Assembly (NCBI GenBank): GCA_017621475.1
Contig: JAGATA010000044.1
Location: 29,634-93,633, forward strand
Direction: 5' to 3'
DNA: 64,000 nucleotides
DNA from: Clostridia bacterium
GTDB lineage: Bacteria > Bacillota > Clostridia > Oscillospirales > CAG-272
Shown here: positions 8,263 through 15,964 of the stretch, in pieces
Numbering within the stretch: position 1 is the stretch's first letter
Layout: every line of letters begins with the position of its first letter
Made by a program: the position numbers and the translations under genes
Notes under the pieces: generated by a model
What the model was told of the DNA's origin: nothing
The model's input: the letters and a program-made list of their open reading frames with translations, nothing else
Database searches by the model: none

Positions 8263-8391
8263 GCAACAATTGACCGCGCCAAAGCGCTGAGATATGAAAC
8301 AAACCGGGAGACTTATGGGTTGAATGCTGAACTGTATGTACAAGCGGAAGAAGATAATCCTCCCAAACAGGTAGAAGTGCCGTTCCGTTAA
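8263..8391 (+). pseudogene. Fragment of an unidentified coding sequence
   Basis: A 42-codon stretch without start that reads as a protein C-terminus: RAKALRYETNRETYG, then LNAELYVQAEEDNPPKQVEV, then stop. It lacks an upstream frame and RBS. It resembles the acidic tails of mobile-element proteins, but I cannot name the family. It begins a 750-base gene-poor stretch (8207-8960) between hpf and the ABC operon. Confidence 0.4.
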
Positions 8392-8522
8392 GAAAAATGA
8401 CAATAGATAACACCAACAAAAAACGTATTCATTGGTATATGAGAAAGGGGAAAATATGGGGTATACACATTACCAAGAAGAAATATAGACATATTAGTCT
8501 GATAAATTAGGTACATATGAAA

Positions 8523-8565
8523 AGCCGACTTTATTTCACCGTATCGGTGCAATAAAGTCGGCTTG
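8523..8565. other. Long inverted repeat in gene-poor stretch
   Basis: Perfect 14-bp arms AAGCCGACTTTATT / AATAAAGTCGGCTT around a 15-base loop. Without a clear T-run on the plus strand it may be a degraded terminator or an element end. The surrounding 8392-8630 has no open frame of note; TGA-TATAAT at 8607-8615 looks like an extended -10 in front of the methyltransferase remnant. Confidence 0.55.
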
Positions 8566-8630
8566 ATTTCTGCCTATGTAATTTTGCTATTGACTTTTTG
8601 ATGTTGTGATATAATGTTTTCTATTTTATT

Positions 8631-8783
8631 AACCTTGAATATGCAGAAAATATCTATAAACGTCTTCCAATTCAATTACTTGAAAATCCGCCTAAACCGC
8701 CTGCCGTGATTTATGATATTGGTGGCGAATATGCGTGGTGACTGACTTCGCTTGGATATGAGGTTCATTTGTTTGATTTATGA
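8631..8783 (+). pseudogene. Remnant of a SAM-dependent methyltransferase
   Basis: The frame reads NLEYAENIYKRLPIQLLENP, then PKPPAVIYDIGG, EYAW, stop, LTSLGYEVHLFDL, stop. This is recognisably the SAM-binding motif region of a class I methyltransferase (IYDIGGG...GEYAWWL..LGYEVHLFDL) in which residues of the glycine loop are missing, one codon has become TGA (8739-8741) and the rest of the gene is gone. Confidence 0.65.
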
Positions 8784-8813
8784 TGTAAGACTTTTGGCAT
8801 TCGTGATAGCGAG

Positions 8814-8850
8814 AAAAGCGGTTCAAGCCTAAAAACTCGAGCCGCTTTTT
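8814..8850 (+). terminator. Terminator-like hairpin after the remnant
   Basis: AAAAGCGGTTC / GAGCCGCTTTT with one G-U pair, ending in a T5 run; probably the original terminator of the decayed gene upstream. Confidence 0.65.
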
Positions 8851-8929
8851 ATATTTTGCAAATATGCGCCTTTCAATGCTATATAGTCGGCTAATTTTAA
8901 TAATTTTATCAAATGCATGACATAAAATT

Positions 8930-8953
8930 AGCCTCGATCAACTGATCGAGGCT
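8930..8953 (-). terminator. Terminator of the ABC exporter operon
   Basis: On the minus strand AGCCTCGATCA-GT-TGATCGAGGCT followed by AATTTTAT, just after the stop codon of the second ABC gene. Confidence 0.75.
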
Positions 8954-8960
8954 ATTGTAT

Positions 8961-10811
8961 TTAAGCGTTTTTTTCGGTGTAATACTGCGCCTGTGCGTGC
9001 CAAAGCTCATGGTATTTGCCTTTTTCATCGGCAATAAGCTCCTCATGCCCGCCTTGCTGAACAATAGTACCGTGGTCAAAAACGACAATATTGTTGCAAA
9101 AACGACACGAAGAAAGACGGTGGCTGATATAAATTGCAGTCTTATTTTCCACAATCTCATTGAACTGACTGTAAATTTCCGCTTCTGCAATAGGATCAAG
9201 CGCTGCAGTCGGTTCATCGAGAATAATAAATGGCGCATCTTTATAGAGCGCACGTGCAATGGCGACTTTCTGTGCTTCTCCGCCAGAAATGTCAATACCA
9301 TCGTTTTCATAATCTCGGTGCAAAGGCGTTTCGATGCCACGTTCCAACTCATGGATGCGTTTGCCAAGTCCCACACGCTCAAGACAAGAAATAACCTTCT
9401 CTCTATCGTAATTCAGCTCTGCCGCCACATTTTCCGCAATACTGAACGAGAAAAGCTTATAATCCTGGAACACAACAGAGAAAATTTTCATATATTCATC
9501 GTATTTATAGCGCGTAATATCAATTCCATTGAGAAGTATTTTCCCCTCAGTAGGATCGTAAAGGCGGCAAAGGAGCTTAATGAATGTCGTTTTTCCCGAA
9601 CCGTTCATACCGACAATCGCCATACGATCACCGATCTTGATTTTCATATTCACATGACGAAGCGCCCAAACATCACTGCGGGGATATTTGAAGCTGACAT
9701 CACGGAATTCGATTTCATAGTCGATATCGTCACGTTTTTCCACGGAAAGCGTACCGTGATACATATCGTCGGGAAGATCGAGAAATTCGAAAACACGTTC
9801 CATCGTTTCGTTATTTTGCACGAAGAGTCCCCAAATGTCTGCAAGATCGGAAACCGCTGTAATAAACTTAGCAACCGTTCCGCGATAGAGAACAAAGTTT
9901 CCGATGCCGAAAACACCGATATATGCCTTTGCCGCCACGAAAATAAAGAGAATTGCTGTCATTACAAAATCCCAAATCATGCGGATCGAACCATACTTGA
10001 TGCTGTAAGCGCGATCTTTAAATACATACGACGGACGACGCAACTTTTTGTTATATTCGGACATGATCTGCTTACGCATATTGAATATCGTAATATCCTC
10101 ACCAAAGTTCAACAAAAAGCCAAAAAGGCTGTTGCTTTCCGCAAGATCCTCATAAGCTTTTCTTATCTTTTGCGATTGCGCATTGGTTGTCTTTATGGAA
10201 ACGATAGTATTGAGAAAAATAAGCGCGATCACAACCAAAATGGAATACGGAGAATTGATGAATGCGAAAAAACCTTCATATTCCCGGTTTTCCACAATTT
10301 TGAACATGGAAACCGTGAGAGAAACAGAAAGAATGATGTTAATTAACGAACGGAATACCTGGCTGATTTCCCAAAGAAGCACTTGCATTCCCGCGCCTGT
10401 TGCATTTTTCGCCGCGTAAATTTTCTCGCGCAGGATTACAACGTCGGGGTTTTCCAAATGATCATACTGCATTTTGTTTTGCGTTTCCATATAAAAATAC
10501 ATGTCGCGCCGCCATGTATCCGAGCCGTAAACATTCGCTCTGCCTTGAATAATGCGTTTCGCAAGGTTCAAAAGAAAATGTCCGATGACGGAAATACCCG
10601 CCAAGAGAAGAAGACGCTTTGCGTCGCGGGAATATGCCAGCTCGTCAATAACAAGCGCCGACATATAGAGCGAAAAATAGGGAGAAAGCGTTCCCACAAT
10701 ATTCGTAAAAATACTCCAAAAAATCGAACGGCGGTAAATTTTGAAAACAAGTCGATACCCACGAATGAGCATTTTGATGTTTTCTTTGAATGTACGCTTA
10801 TTTTTCATCAC
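8961..10811 (-). CDS. ABC exporter half-transporter (permease-ATPase fusion), second of pair
   Basis: Type IV ABC exporter half of 616 residues: membrane domain with about six helices in residues 1-330, ATPase in 350-616. Walker A is GMNGSGKTT (about 397-405), the signature is ISGGEAQ (about 508) and Walker B is FIILDEPTAALD (about 530). The H-loop is in YISHRLSS. The start is GTG at 10811, or the next codon ATG at 10808; AAGGAGGA precedes both. It overlaps the previous ABC gene by 14 bases, so the two are translationally coupled and probably form a heterodimeric exporter. The substrate cannot be read from sequence; the neighbouring LytTR system suggests a peptide or lipid. A shared terminator follows. 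Confidence 0.88.
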   Translation of the reverse strand: MMKNKRTFKENIKMLIRGYRLVFKIYRRSIFWSIFTNIVGTLSPYFSLYMSALVIDELAYSRDAKRLLLLAGISVIGHFLLNLAKRIIQGRANVYGSDTWRRDMYFYMETQNKMQYDHLENPDVVILREKIYAAKNATGAGMQVLLWEISQVFRSLINIILSVSLTVSMFKIVENREYEGFFAFINSPYSILVVIALIFLNTIVSIKTTNAQSQKIRKAYEDLAESNSLFGFLLNFGEDITIFNMRKQIMSEYNKKLRRPSYVFKDRAYSIKYGSIRMIWDFVMTAILFIFVAAKAYIGVFGIGNFVLYRGTVAKFITAVSDLADIWGLFVQNNETMERVFEFLDLPDDMYHGTLSVEKRDDIDYEIEFRDVSFKYPRSDVWALRHVNMKIKIGDRMAIVGMNGSGKTTFIKLLCRLYDPTEGKILLNGIDITRYKYDEYMKIFSVVFQDYKLFSFSIAENVAAELNYDREKVISCLERVGLGKRIHELERGIETPLHRDYENDGIDISGGEAQKVAIARALYKDAPFIILDEPTAALDPIAEAEIYSQFNEIVENKTAIYISHRLSSCRFCNNIVVFDHGTIVQQGGHEELIADEKGKYHELWHAQAQYYTEKNA

Positions 10812-12651
10812 TTACGTCCTCCTTATAGTATTTTGCCTGCACATCGAAAATCTCTCTATATTTTCCACATTTTTCCATCAACTCATCATGCGTGCCTTCT
10901 TCCGCAATCACTGCCCCATCAAGGAAGAAAATGCGGTCGCAAAAGCGTGTGGAAGCAAGACGGTGGGAAATAAAGACTGAGGTTACGCCCTTGATACTAT
11001 TGTATCTGCGATACATAGAGTCCTCTGCGATAGGATCAAGCGCCGCCGTTGGCTCATCCAAAATCATAATTTCAGCTCCGCGGTACATCGCGCGGGAAAG
11101 AAGCAATTTCTGCTGTTCACCGCCCGAAAGTTCGGTAGCATTTTTGTAAACCTGTCTATTCAGAGGCGTGTCCGCGCCGAGAGGCAGAGAGGCGATTTTT
11201 TCCGCAAGTCCCGCCTCGGCAATACACCGCGCAAGCTTTTCACGGTCGATATCTTCTCCGGCGTCGCGGTCGGGCAATGCAATATTTTCTGCGATAGTCA
11301 TAGGGAGGAAATGATAATTTTGCGGAATCAAGGAGAAAAGCGTATACAGCTCATCGCGGTTATATTCATAAATGGAATGTCCGTCAATAAGCACTTCCCC
11401 CTCATCGGGAACGAGAAGACCGCACATGAGCTTCGTGAGCGTCGTCTTGCCTGCCCCATTCGTGCCGACGAGCGCAATCTTTTCGCCCGCTTCTATCTTG
11501 AAACTCACGTGATCGAGAATCTGTTTTTCTCCGCTCGGATAGCGAAAGCTTACGTCGCGAAATTCGATGGAAAGAGGTCTGCCCTTCGGGAGATCAATGC
11601 CCTTTCCGCGATTGAGCTTATCTTTTTCGTCGAAATATTCACGAAAATCGGAAACACCCAGCGCACCATTCTGCATTTTCGTCCACGTATTGAAAATGCC
11701 CATAATAAAGCCGGAAAGCGAGCTCACCGCAGTAAAATACAGGAGGAACTGCGCCGCATCAATCTCGCCTGCCGCTGCCTGCATAATGAGAAAAGCATAC
11801 GCCACGCCATCGCGCACAAGAACCACCAGAAGCGATACCATAGCCGCAGTGAATGAATATTTTTCACTCTTTTCCTGATTGTCAAACCACTTTTCGCTGA
11901 GCTTTTTTACAAGCTCCTGCAAATAACCGGCAAGACCGAAAAGGCGGATATCTTTGCCATAACTGAGATCACGTGACACTTTTTGTCCAATATAATTCAT
12001 CTTTTTATTGATAAAATTTTTCTCGTCGCGAATCGCCCAATTTTTCTCATTGAGCCAAACACCCATGCGAAAATCTACAATGCAGCCGATGATCAGCACG
12101 ACAAGAAGCAAAGGGCTCAATCCCGCCACGACCGTGCCAAAAAGCGCAAAGCTCAAAATATGCACGACGATATCCGCAAAATAGGAAACGAAATGAACTC
12201 CTGCTGTGTGATTATTTGCTGTCACAGCCTTTGCGCGTTCCTGCTTGGTTTTGTAATCGGAATCGAGATTGAGAAATTGATCCTCATCATAAAGCCTTTC
12301 ATTAAGCTTTGCGTCCATCTCCAACAAAACTAAATGTTCCGAAATATCTATGTTCTTTTTCACTGCGTGTTGCACGAGCGAGAAGATCATCTGCGCCATG
12401 ACAAAACCGCAAATGACGGCAACGATCCACGCAAAATCCGAGGAAACCTCAAGCTCTCTCAAAATAACCGTCGGCATATATAGTCCGATGGCGCTGAGAA
12501 TAAGTCGGACAGGCACCGTCGCCACAGCAGAAAAAGCAATGCTTTTATCCGCGCCCCACATCAACTTCAACATATATCCGATGCAAGAGAGCATCCCGTA
12601 TTTCGGTTTGCGTTTCGGCTCCTTTTTCTTTTTTGTTTTATCTTTTTTCAT
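10798..12651 (-). CDS. ABC exporter half-transporter (permease-ATPase fusion), first of pair
   Basis: Permease-ATPase fusion of 617 residues. A very basic Lys-rich N-terminus (residues 1-20) precedes six predicted helices up to about 330. In the ATPase domain, Walker A is GTNGAGKTT (about 395-403), the signature LSGGEQQK (about 505) and Walker B IMILDEPTAALD (about 526). GGAGGT lies 7 bases before the ATG. It is the first gene of a two-gene operon; both halves keep complete motifs, so both ATP sites may be active. Its promoter carries a direct repeat that fits control by the LytTR regulator encoded upstream. Confidence 0.88.
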   Translation of the reverse strand: MKKDKTKKKKEPKRKPKYGMLSCIGYMLKLMWGADKSIAFSAVATVPVRLILSAIGLYMPTVILRELEVSSDFAWIVAVICGFVMAQMIFSLVQHAVKKNIDISEHLVLLEMDAKLNERLYDEDQFLNLDSDYKTKQERAKAVTANNHTAGVHFVSYFADIVVHILSFALFGTVVAGLSPLLLVVLIIGCIVDFRMGVWLNEKNWAIRDEKNFINKKMNYIGQKVSRDLSYGKDIRLFGLAGYLQELVKKLSEKWFDNQEKSEKYSFTAAMVSLLVVLVRDGVAYAFLIMQAAAGEIDAAQFLLYFTAVSSLSGFIMGIFNTWTKMQNGALGVSDFREYFDEKDKLNRGKGIDLPKGRPLSIEFRDVSFRYPSGEKQILDHVSFKIEAGEKIALVGTNGAGKTTLTKLMCGLLVPDEGEVLIDGHSIYEYNRDELYTLFSLIPQNYHFLPMTIAENIALPDRDAGEDIDREKLARCIAEAGLAEKIASLPLGADTPLNRQVYKNATELSGGEQQKLLLSRAMYRGAEIMILDEPTAALDPIAEDSMYRRYNSIKGVTSVFISHRLASTRFCDRIFFLDGAVIAEEGTHDELMEKCGKYREIFDVQAKYYKEDVSDEK

Positions 12652-12691
12652 CGTGAAGACCTCCTCGTTTTGTCCTTTTCTTTACATTTTC

Positions 12692-12759
12692 ATTGTAGCA
12701 GAAATCAAGAAAAAAAGACTTTTTTGGCAGGAAAAGTGCGTTTTTAGGCACGAAAAGCG
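12692..12759 (-). promoter_or_regulatory. ABC operon promoter with LytTR-type direct repeat
   Basis: On the minus strand a TACAAT -10 with TGC extension (12692-12697) lacks a recognisable -35 (AGTCTT). Immediately upstream are two direct repeats, on the plus strand GGCAGGAAAAGTG (12726-12738) and GGCACGAAAAGCG (12747-12759), both preceded by TTTTT, with a 21-base period. Two same-face repeats just upstream of a poor -35 are the usual layout for activation by AgrA/ComE-type LytTR regulators. Confidence 0.55.
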
Positions 12760-12783
12760 GGACTTGCCGGCTTTTTTCTCTTA

Positions 12784-13434
12784 TTAGATCGGCAAAATAA
12801 CCTCGGTGGTAAAACCGCCGTCCTCGGAAGCACGGGTGAGATATCCGCCGTTTTTTTCCACAATGCTGTCCACGCGGTTTAGTCCAATACCGTGATTTTC
12901 CCCCTTAGAAGAAAGGAATTTACCGCCGACTGTTTCCTTTTTTTTGCCTGCCGAATTGGTAAAAGACATATAGAGATGTTTTTCATTTTTCACACCGATG
13001 TAAATACGCACAAAACGGTCTTCCGCCGGCAGTTTCTCTGTCGCTTCCATCGCGTTATCAAGAAGATTGCCAATGATGATGCAAAGATCGACATTGGCAA
13101 TCGTAATTTTAGAAGGCACCTTCGCTGTGGCTTTGACGGCGATTTCTTTGGTATTCATCAATGCAATTTTACTGTTGATAATGGCATCAACCATCGTATT
13201 TCCCGTTTTAAGAACGGTATCGACAGAAATGAGATTTTCATTAATCTCATCAAGAAATGCTCTCGCTTTTTCAATCTCGCCGCTTTCCAAATAAGCGGTA
13301 AGTGCCTGTATATGGTTATGATAATCGTGCCGCCACGCACGCATTTTTGCATACATATTTTCCACTTCCGTGTAGTGCAACTCCACAAGGGAGCGTTGAT
13401 ATGCCAGAAGCTTTTCTTTTCGTTTTCCAAACAT
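12784..13434 (-). CDS. Cytosolic GHKL-type sensor histidine kinase
   Basis: AgrC-like histidine kinase of 216 residues that lacks the usual membrane sensor domain. The phospho-accepting His is H36 in WRHDYHNHIQ (34-43). The N box is GNLLDNAMEA (about 121-130) and the G box is GIGLNRV (about 190). A short coiled-coil N-terminus (residues 1-33) may be the only input or dimer segment. GAGAGG precedes the ATG and only one base separates it from the stop of the response regulator, so the two are coupled. Without helices, the signal must be cytoplasmic or come through a partner such as the adjacent ABC proteins. It may also be a truncated derivative of a longer kinase. Confidence 0.82.
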   Translation of the reverse strand: MFGKRKEKLLAYQRSLVELHYTEVENMYAKMRAWRHDYHNHIQALTAYLESGEIEKARAFLDEINENLISVDTVLKTGNTMVDAIINSKIALMNTKEIAVKATAKVPSKITIANVDLCIIIGNLLDNAMEATEKLPAEDRFVRIYIGVKNEKHLYMSFTNSAGKKKETVGGKFLSSKGENHGIGLNRVDSIVEKNGGYLTRASEDGGFTTEVILPI

Positions 13435-13435
13435 T

Positions 13436-14146
13436 TTATATACCTCTCAAATAGCGTATAAGTGCTTTGTTCATATCGTCATAAAGCCCTTTTCCAAGTG
13501 GAAGTTCCATACCATCTTCCAAATAAACAGACGCTTTTGCGATGCGTACTACATATTTCAGTCCAACCACAAAGGAACGTCCTGCACGGAAAAAGCCTTC
13601 ACCGAGTTCTTTTTCAATGTCCGGAATGGTCATACGTAGACGGTGTGTTTTCTTTCCCGCGTGAAGCAAAATATAATGACCGTCCGATTCCGCATAACGA
13701 ATATCCTCCACATAGATGCGAAGTGTTTCCTTTCCCATCGGCAAAAGTACAAAACGCGGACTTTTCGCAATATTTTCCACCGCTCTGTCCAAAACCGCAA
13801 AGAGTTTTTCCTTTTTCACGGGTTTCATGAGATAATGGAGTGCCGCCACCTCAAACCCCTCTGACATAAAATCGGGATACCCCGTAATGAAAACGATCTG
13901 TATGCGGCTGTTCCCCTCGCGCACCTTTTTCGCAAGATCAATGCCGTTCATTTTTGCCATTTCGATATCGAGTAATAAAATGTCGTAATTCTGATTCTCC
14001 GCATAGTCAAAAAGAAACGCTTCTGCCGAAGAAAATTCCGCAAAAATAGGCAAATCCATACTCTCGCTTGCCCACTCCGATACGATATTTTTTACATATT
14101 CAATTTGATTTTGTTCATCATCACAAATTGCTATATTCAGTTTCAT
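13436..14146 (-). CDS. LytTR family response regulator
   Basis: Response regulator of 236 residues. The receiver domain covers about 1-125 with acidic pair D9-D10 (ICDDE), phospho-acceptor near D60 (LLLDIEM) and the conserved Lys in LMKPVKKEK. The LytTR DNA-binding domain covers about 135-236 (IRYAESDGHYILLH, then RAGRSFVVGLKYV). LytTR regulators bind direct repeats about two helical turns apart, and such a repeat lies upstream of the neighbouring ABC operon. AGGGGA precedes the ATG. The gene leads a two-gene operon with the kinase and has a good sigma-A promoter of its own. Confidence 0.9.
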   Translation of the reverse strand: MKLNIAICDDEQNQIEYVKNIVSEWASESMDLPIFAEFSSAEAFLFDYAENQNYDILLLDIEMAKMNGIDLAKKVREGNSRIQIVFITGYPDFMSEGFEVAALHYLMKPVKKEKLFAVLDRAVENIAKSPRFVLLPMGKETLRIYVEDIRYAESDGHYILLHAGKKTHRLRMTIPDIEKELGEGFFRAGRSFVVGLKYVVRIAKASVYLEDGMELPLGKGLYDDMNKALIRYLRGI

Positions 14147-14176
14147 CTTTTTTCCCCTGATTGTGTTATTAACATC

Positions 14177-14205
14177 AGTATATCACAAAATAAAATACTC
14201 TGCAA
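14177..14205 (-). promoter_or_regulatory. Promoter of the LytTR regulator-kinase operon
   Basis: Minus strand TTGCAG, 17-base spacer, TATACT with TGA before the -10; a 30-base leader precedes the regulator ATG. Confidence 0.72.
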
Positions 14206-14229
14206 GAATAATCTACCCAAGCAAATATC

Positions 14230-14560
14230 ATGACCACCAGCCGTGCCGGTGGCTTGCACAAGCCACCTTGGGGCATTCCACACGCATAGCCTTTAGGCTC
14301 GTCGAACAATCCGCCACTTGCGGTAGTCGCCCTACCGCCACAGATGTGGCAACTATCTTTAAGCCTCCCTTGTGTAAAGGGAGGCGGCACGGCTTGCCGT
14401 GACGTAAGGATTGTTTTACCGTTCTTTTACACGAGCACAATCCCTCAGTCAGCTTCGCTGACAGCTCCCTTTGCACAAAGGAGCCTCCGCTGCAGTGGGG
14501 ACTGTGCAAAGCTAAAGCTTTTTATAACCACCGGCACTGCCGGTGGTTTTCGTGAACAAA
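14230..14560. repeat. Dispersed hairpin-rich repeat, family 2, copy 1
   Basis: 331-base non-coding element running from ATGACCACCAGCCGTGCCGG to TTTTCGTGAACAAA. Both ends are hairpins (CCACCAGCCGTGCCGGTGG and CCACCGGCACTGCCGGTGG). A shorter copy lies at 57577-57800 and shares the ends and the middle almost base for base, including TAGTCGCCCTACCGCCACAG. This copy has about 100 additional internal bases made of further short hairpins (CACGGC-TT-GCCGTG, GTCAGC-TTC-GCTGAC). It has no transposase frame, so it could be a MITE-like or structural RNA/DNA element. Confidence 0.8.
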
Positions 14561-14651
14561 TCAAAGACAGCCGCAATCAACAGATCGGGCTGTCCTCATT
14601 ATGTTATTTGGGATATAATACTGCGCTTATGTCTATCGTGTATTCATTTCA

Positions 14652-14893
14652 TCACTCCAAGATTTTCTTCTTACACGTAGCCATCATCTGTAATTCCTTT
14701 TCAATTTCCTCTTCGGTACGTTCAATTGAATCTCTGTCCAATTCTCTGCTTTGAGATAATAAGCTATCAATATAATTCACGTCTACATCATTATGTGGGT
14801 GCTTAGTTCCATGTCTACTTTATCAAAAAGTATTTTTATTTGCTCCTTGACATTAGCATATAACTCAACAAGCCTACCCTTTCTCATCTTCAT
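14652..14893 (-). pseudogene. Frameshifted small gene, possibly Spo0E-like
   Basis: Directly after the AraC gene stop (one base apart) a frame reads MKMRKGRLVELYANVKEQIK, then KVDMELSTH and shortly after a stop. A shift of reading frame at that point continues NDVDVNYIDSLLSQSRELDR, then a Glu-rich helix to a stop at 14652. The sum, about 78 residues, has the two-helix shape and a SRELD motif reminiscent of Spo0E-type aspartyl-phosphate phosphatases (SQELD). The match is weak; it may be another small helical protein. The frameshift makes it non-functional as read. Confidence 0.35.
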
Positions 14894-14894
14894 C

Positions 14895-15746
14895 TTATTT
14901 TTCTAATCGTTTTTTATACTCTGTTGGTGAAATGCCCGTATGCTTTCGGAACAATCTGCTGAAATAATATGCATCATCATAACCAACTGCGTTTGCGACT
15001 TGGATAATATTGTAATTTGTGTTTTCGAGAAGATTAATAGCATTTGTGATACGTAGGGAGAGGATATATTGCATTGGTGTCACTTTGATGACCTGCTTAA
15101 AGATTCTGTTAAACCAGCAGTCACTCATATGACGTTTGTTTGCGTAATCTTTGATGCAGATACTCTGATTATAGTTTTCATTAAAATAATGTGTTGCACG
15201 CTCAACTTCGTTTAAGGCATCGGAATCCAGTTCGGTGCCTTCTTTCAGAAATCTGTTAATCATAAGGAAAATGTGTCGAAGGTTCATATTAAGAAGATCC
15301 TCATAGTTGACACGGCGAAGCTGTAATTCTTGGATCATCTGTCGGAATAGCCATTGATAGTCAGGTGAGGTACCCGTAAAAAAGACATTTTCATCTTTGG
15401 GCATTTCATAATAATCAAGTAGTATGTCAACGTCTGAGCCGGTAAAATGCACCCAATATGTTTCAGGTTTGTCAGATGCATATAAGTTGTATATTTGGGT
15501 TTCGCCGGGGCGGAACAGGAGCATATTACCTTTGGGAATAATTCGCTCTTTTCCGTTTACATATAAATGAAGTGTTCCTGCGCTGATATACAGCAATTGA
15601 TAGTCGCCTCTTCCATTAGGGCGATCGGTGTCTATAACATAGCTTGTATGGACTCGATAGTATCCTGCGGCAGTCACCAAAATCGGTTTACTTGTGTCCA
15701 CAATATCCTCATGAGCTTCCCCTAAATAAGCAAGATTTGTATACAT
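14895..15746 (-). CDS. AraC family transcriptional regulator, divergent to the lac/gal operon
   Basis: Regulator of 283 residues with an N-terminal cupin-like sugar-binding part (about 20-130, with NGKERIIPKGNMLLFRPGE) and a C-terminal AraC double helix-turn-helix (about 185-283, ending in the family motif GYDDAYYFSRLFRKHTG). The frame is open to 15851, but the promoter at 15798-15826 lies inside that extension and AAGGAG precedes the ATG at 15746, so 15746 is chosen. It is divergent from galT, the symporter and lacZ and is the obvious regulator of lactose/galactose use. The binding sites could not be identified. Confidence 0.85.
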   Translation of the reverse strand: MYTNLAYLGEAHEDIVDTSKPILVTAAGYYRVHTSYVIDTDRPNGRGDYQLLYISAGTLHLYVNGKERIIPKGNMLLFRPGETQIYNLYASDKPETYWVHFTGSDVDILLDYYEMPKDENVFFTGTSPDYQWLFRQMIQELQLRRVNYEDLLNMNLRHIFLMINRFLKEGTELDSDALNEVERATHYFNENYNQSICIKDYANKRHMSDCWFNRIFKQVIKVTPMQYILSLRITNAINLLENTNYNIIQVANAVGYDDAYYFSRLFRKHTGISPTEYKKRLEK

Positions 15747-15797
15747 ATTATAATATCTCCTTATCCCATCAAATTGGGCAATGATATCCATATAAAT

Positions 15798-15826
15798 ATT
15801 ATAAATCAAATTGACCGTAAAATCAA
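15798..15826 (-). promoter_or_regulatory. Promoter of the araC-type gene
   Basis: Minus strand TTGATT, 17-base spacer, TATAAT; fixes the start of the AraC gene downstream of it. Confidence 0.72.
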
Positions 15827-15868
15827 TATATAATACTGTTTTGTCCATCATTTATTTTGTTGTGTCAA

Positions 15869-15897
15869 TTGGAATAGCTTAAGAGTTATGATATAAT
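15869..15897 (+). promoter_or_regulatory. Promoter of the galT-symporter-lacZ operon
   Basis: TTGGAA, 17-base spacer, TATAAT with TGA extension; 67 bases before the galT ATG. The two divergent promoters are about 45 bases apart, so one regulator could control both. Confidence 0.72.
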
Positions 15898-15964
15898 ATA
15901 CACAAACAAAGCTAAGGGTAAGTCACTCCGAGATGGCAAAAACAATAAAAATGGGGGTGCTGAT

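Noticed and set aside
8590..8615. TTGACT and TATAAT as a standard promoter
   Set aside because: The spacer is 14 bases; only an extended -10 remains plausible and it leads into a pseudogene.
15811..15834. TTGACC and TATAAT on the plus strand as a galT promoter
   Set aside because: The spacer is only 12 bases; the pair at 15869-15897 has 17 bases and is closer to galT.
15747..15851. N-terminal extension of the AraC gene to 15851
   Set aside because: The promoter of the gene lies inside this extension and the RBS is before 15746.
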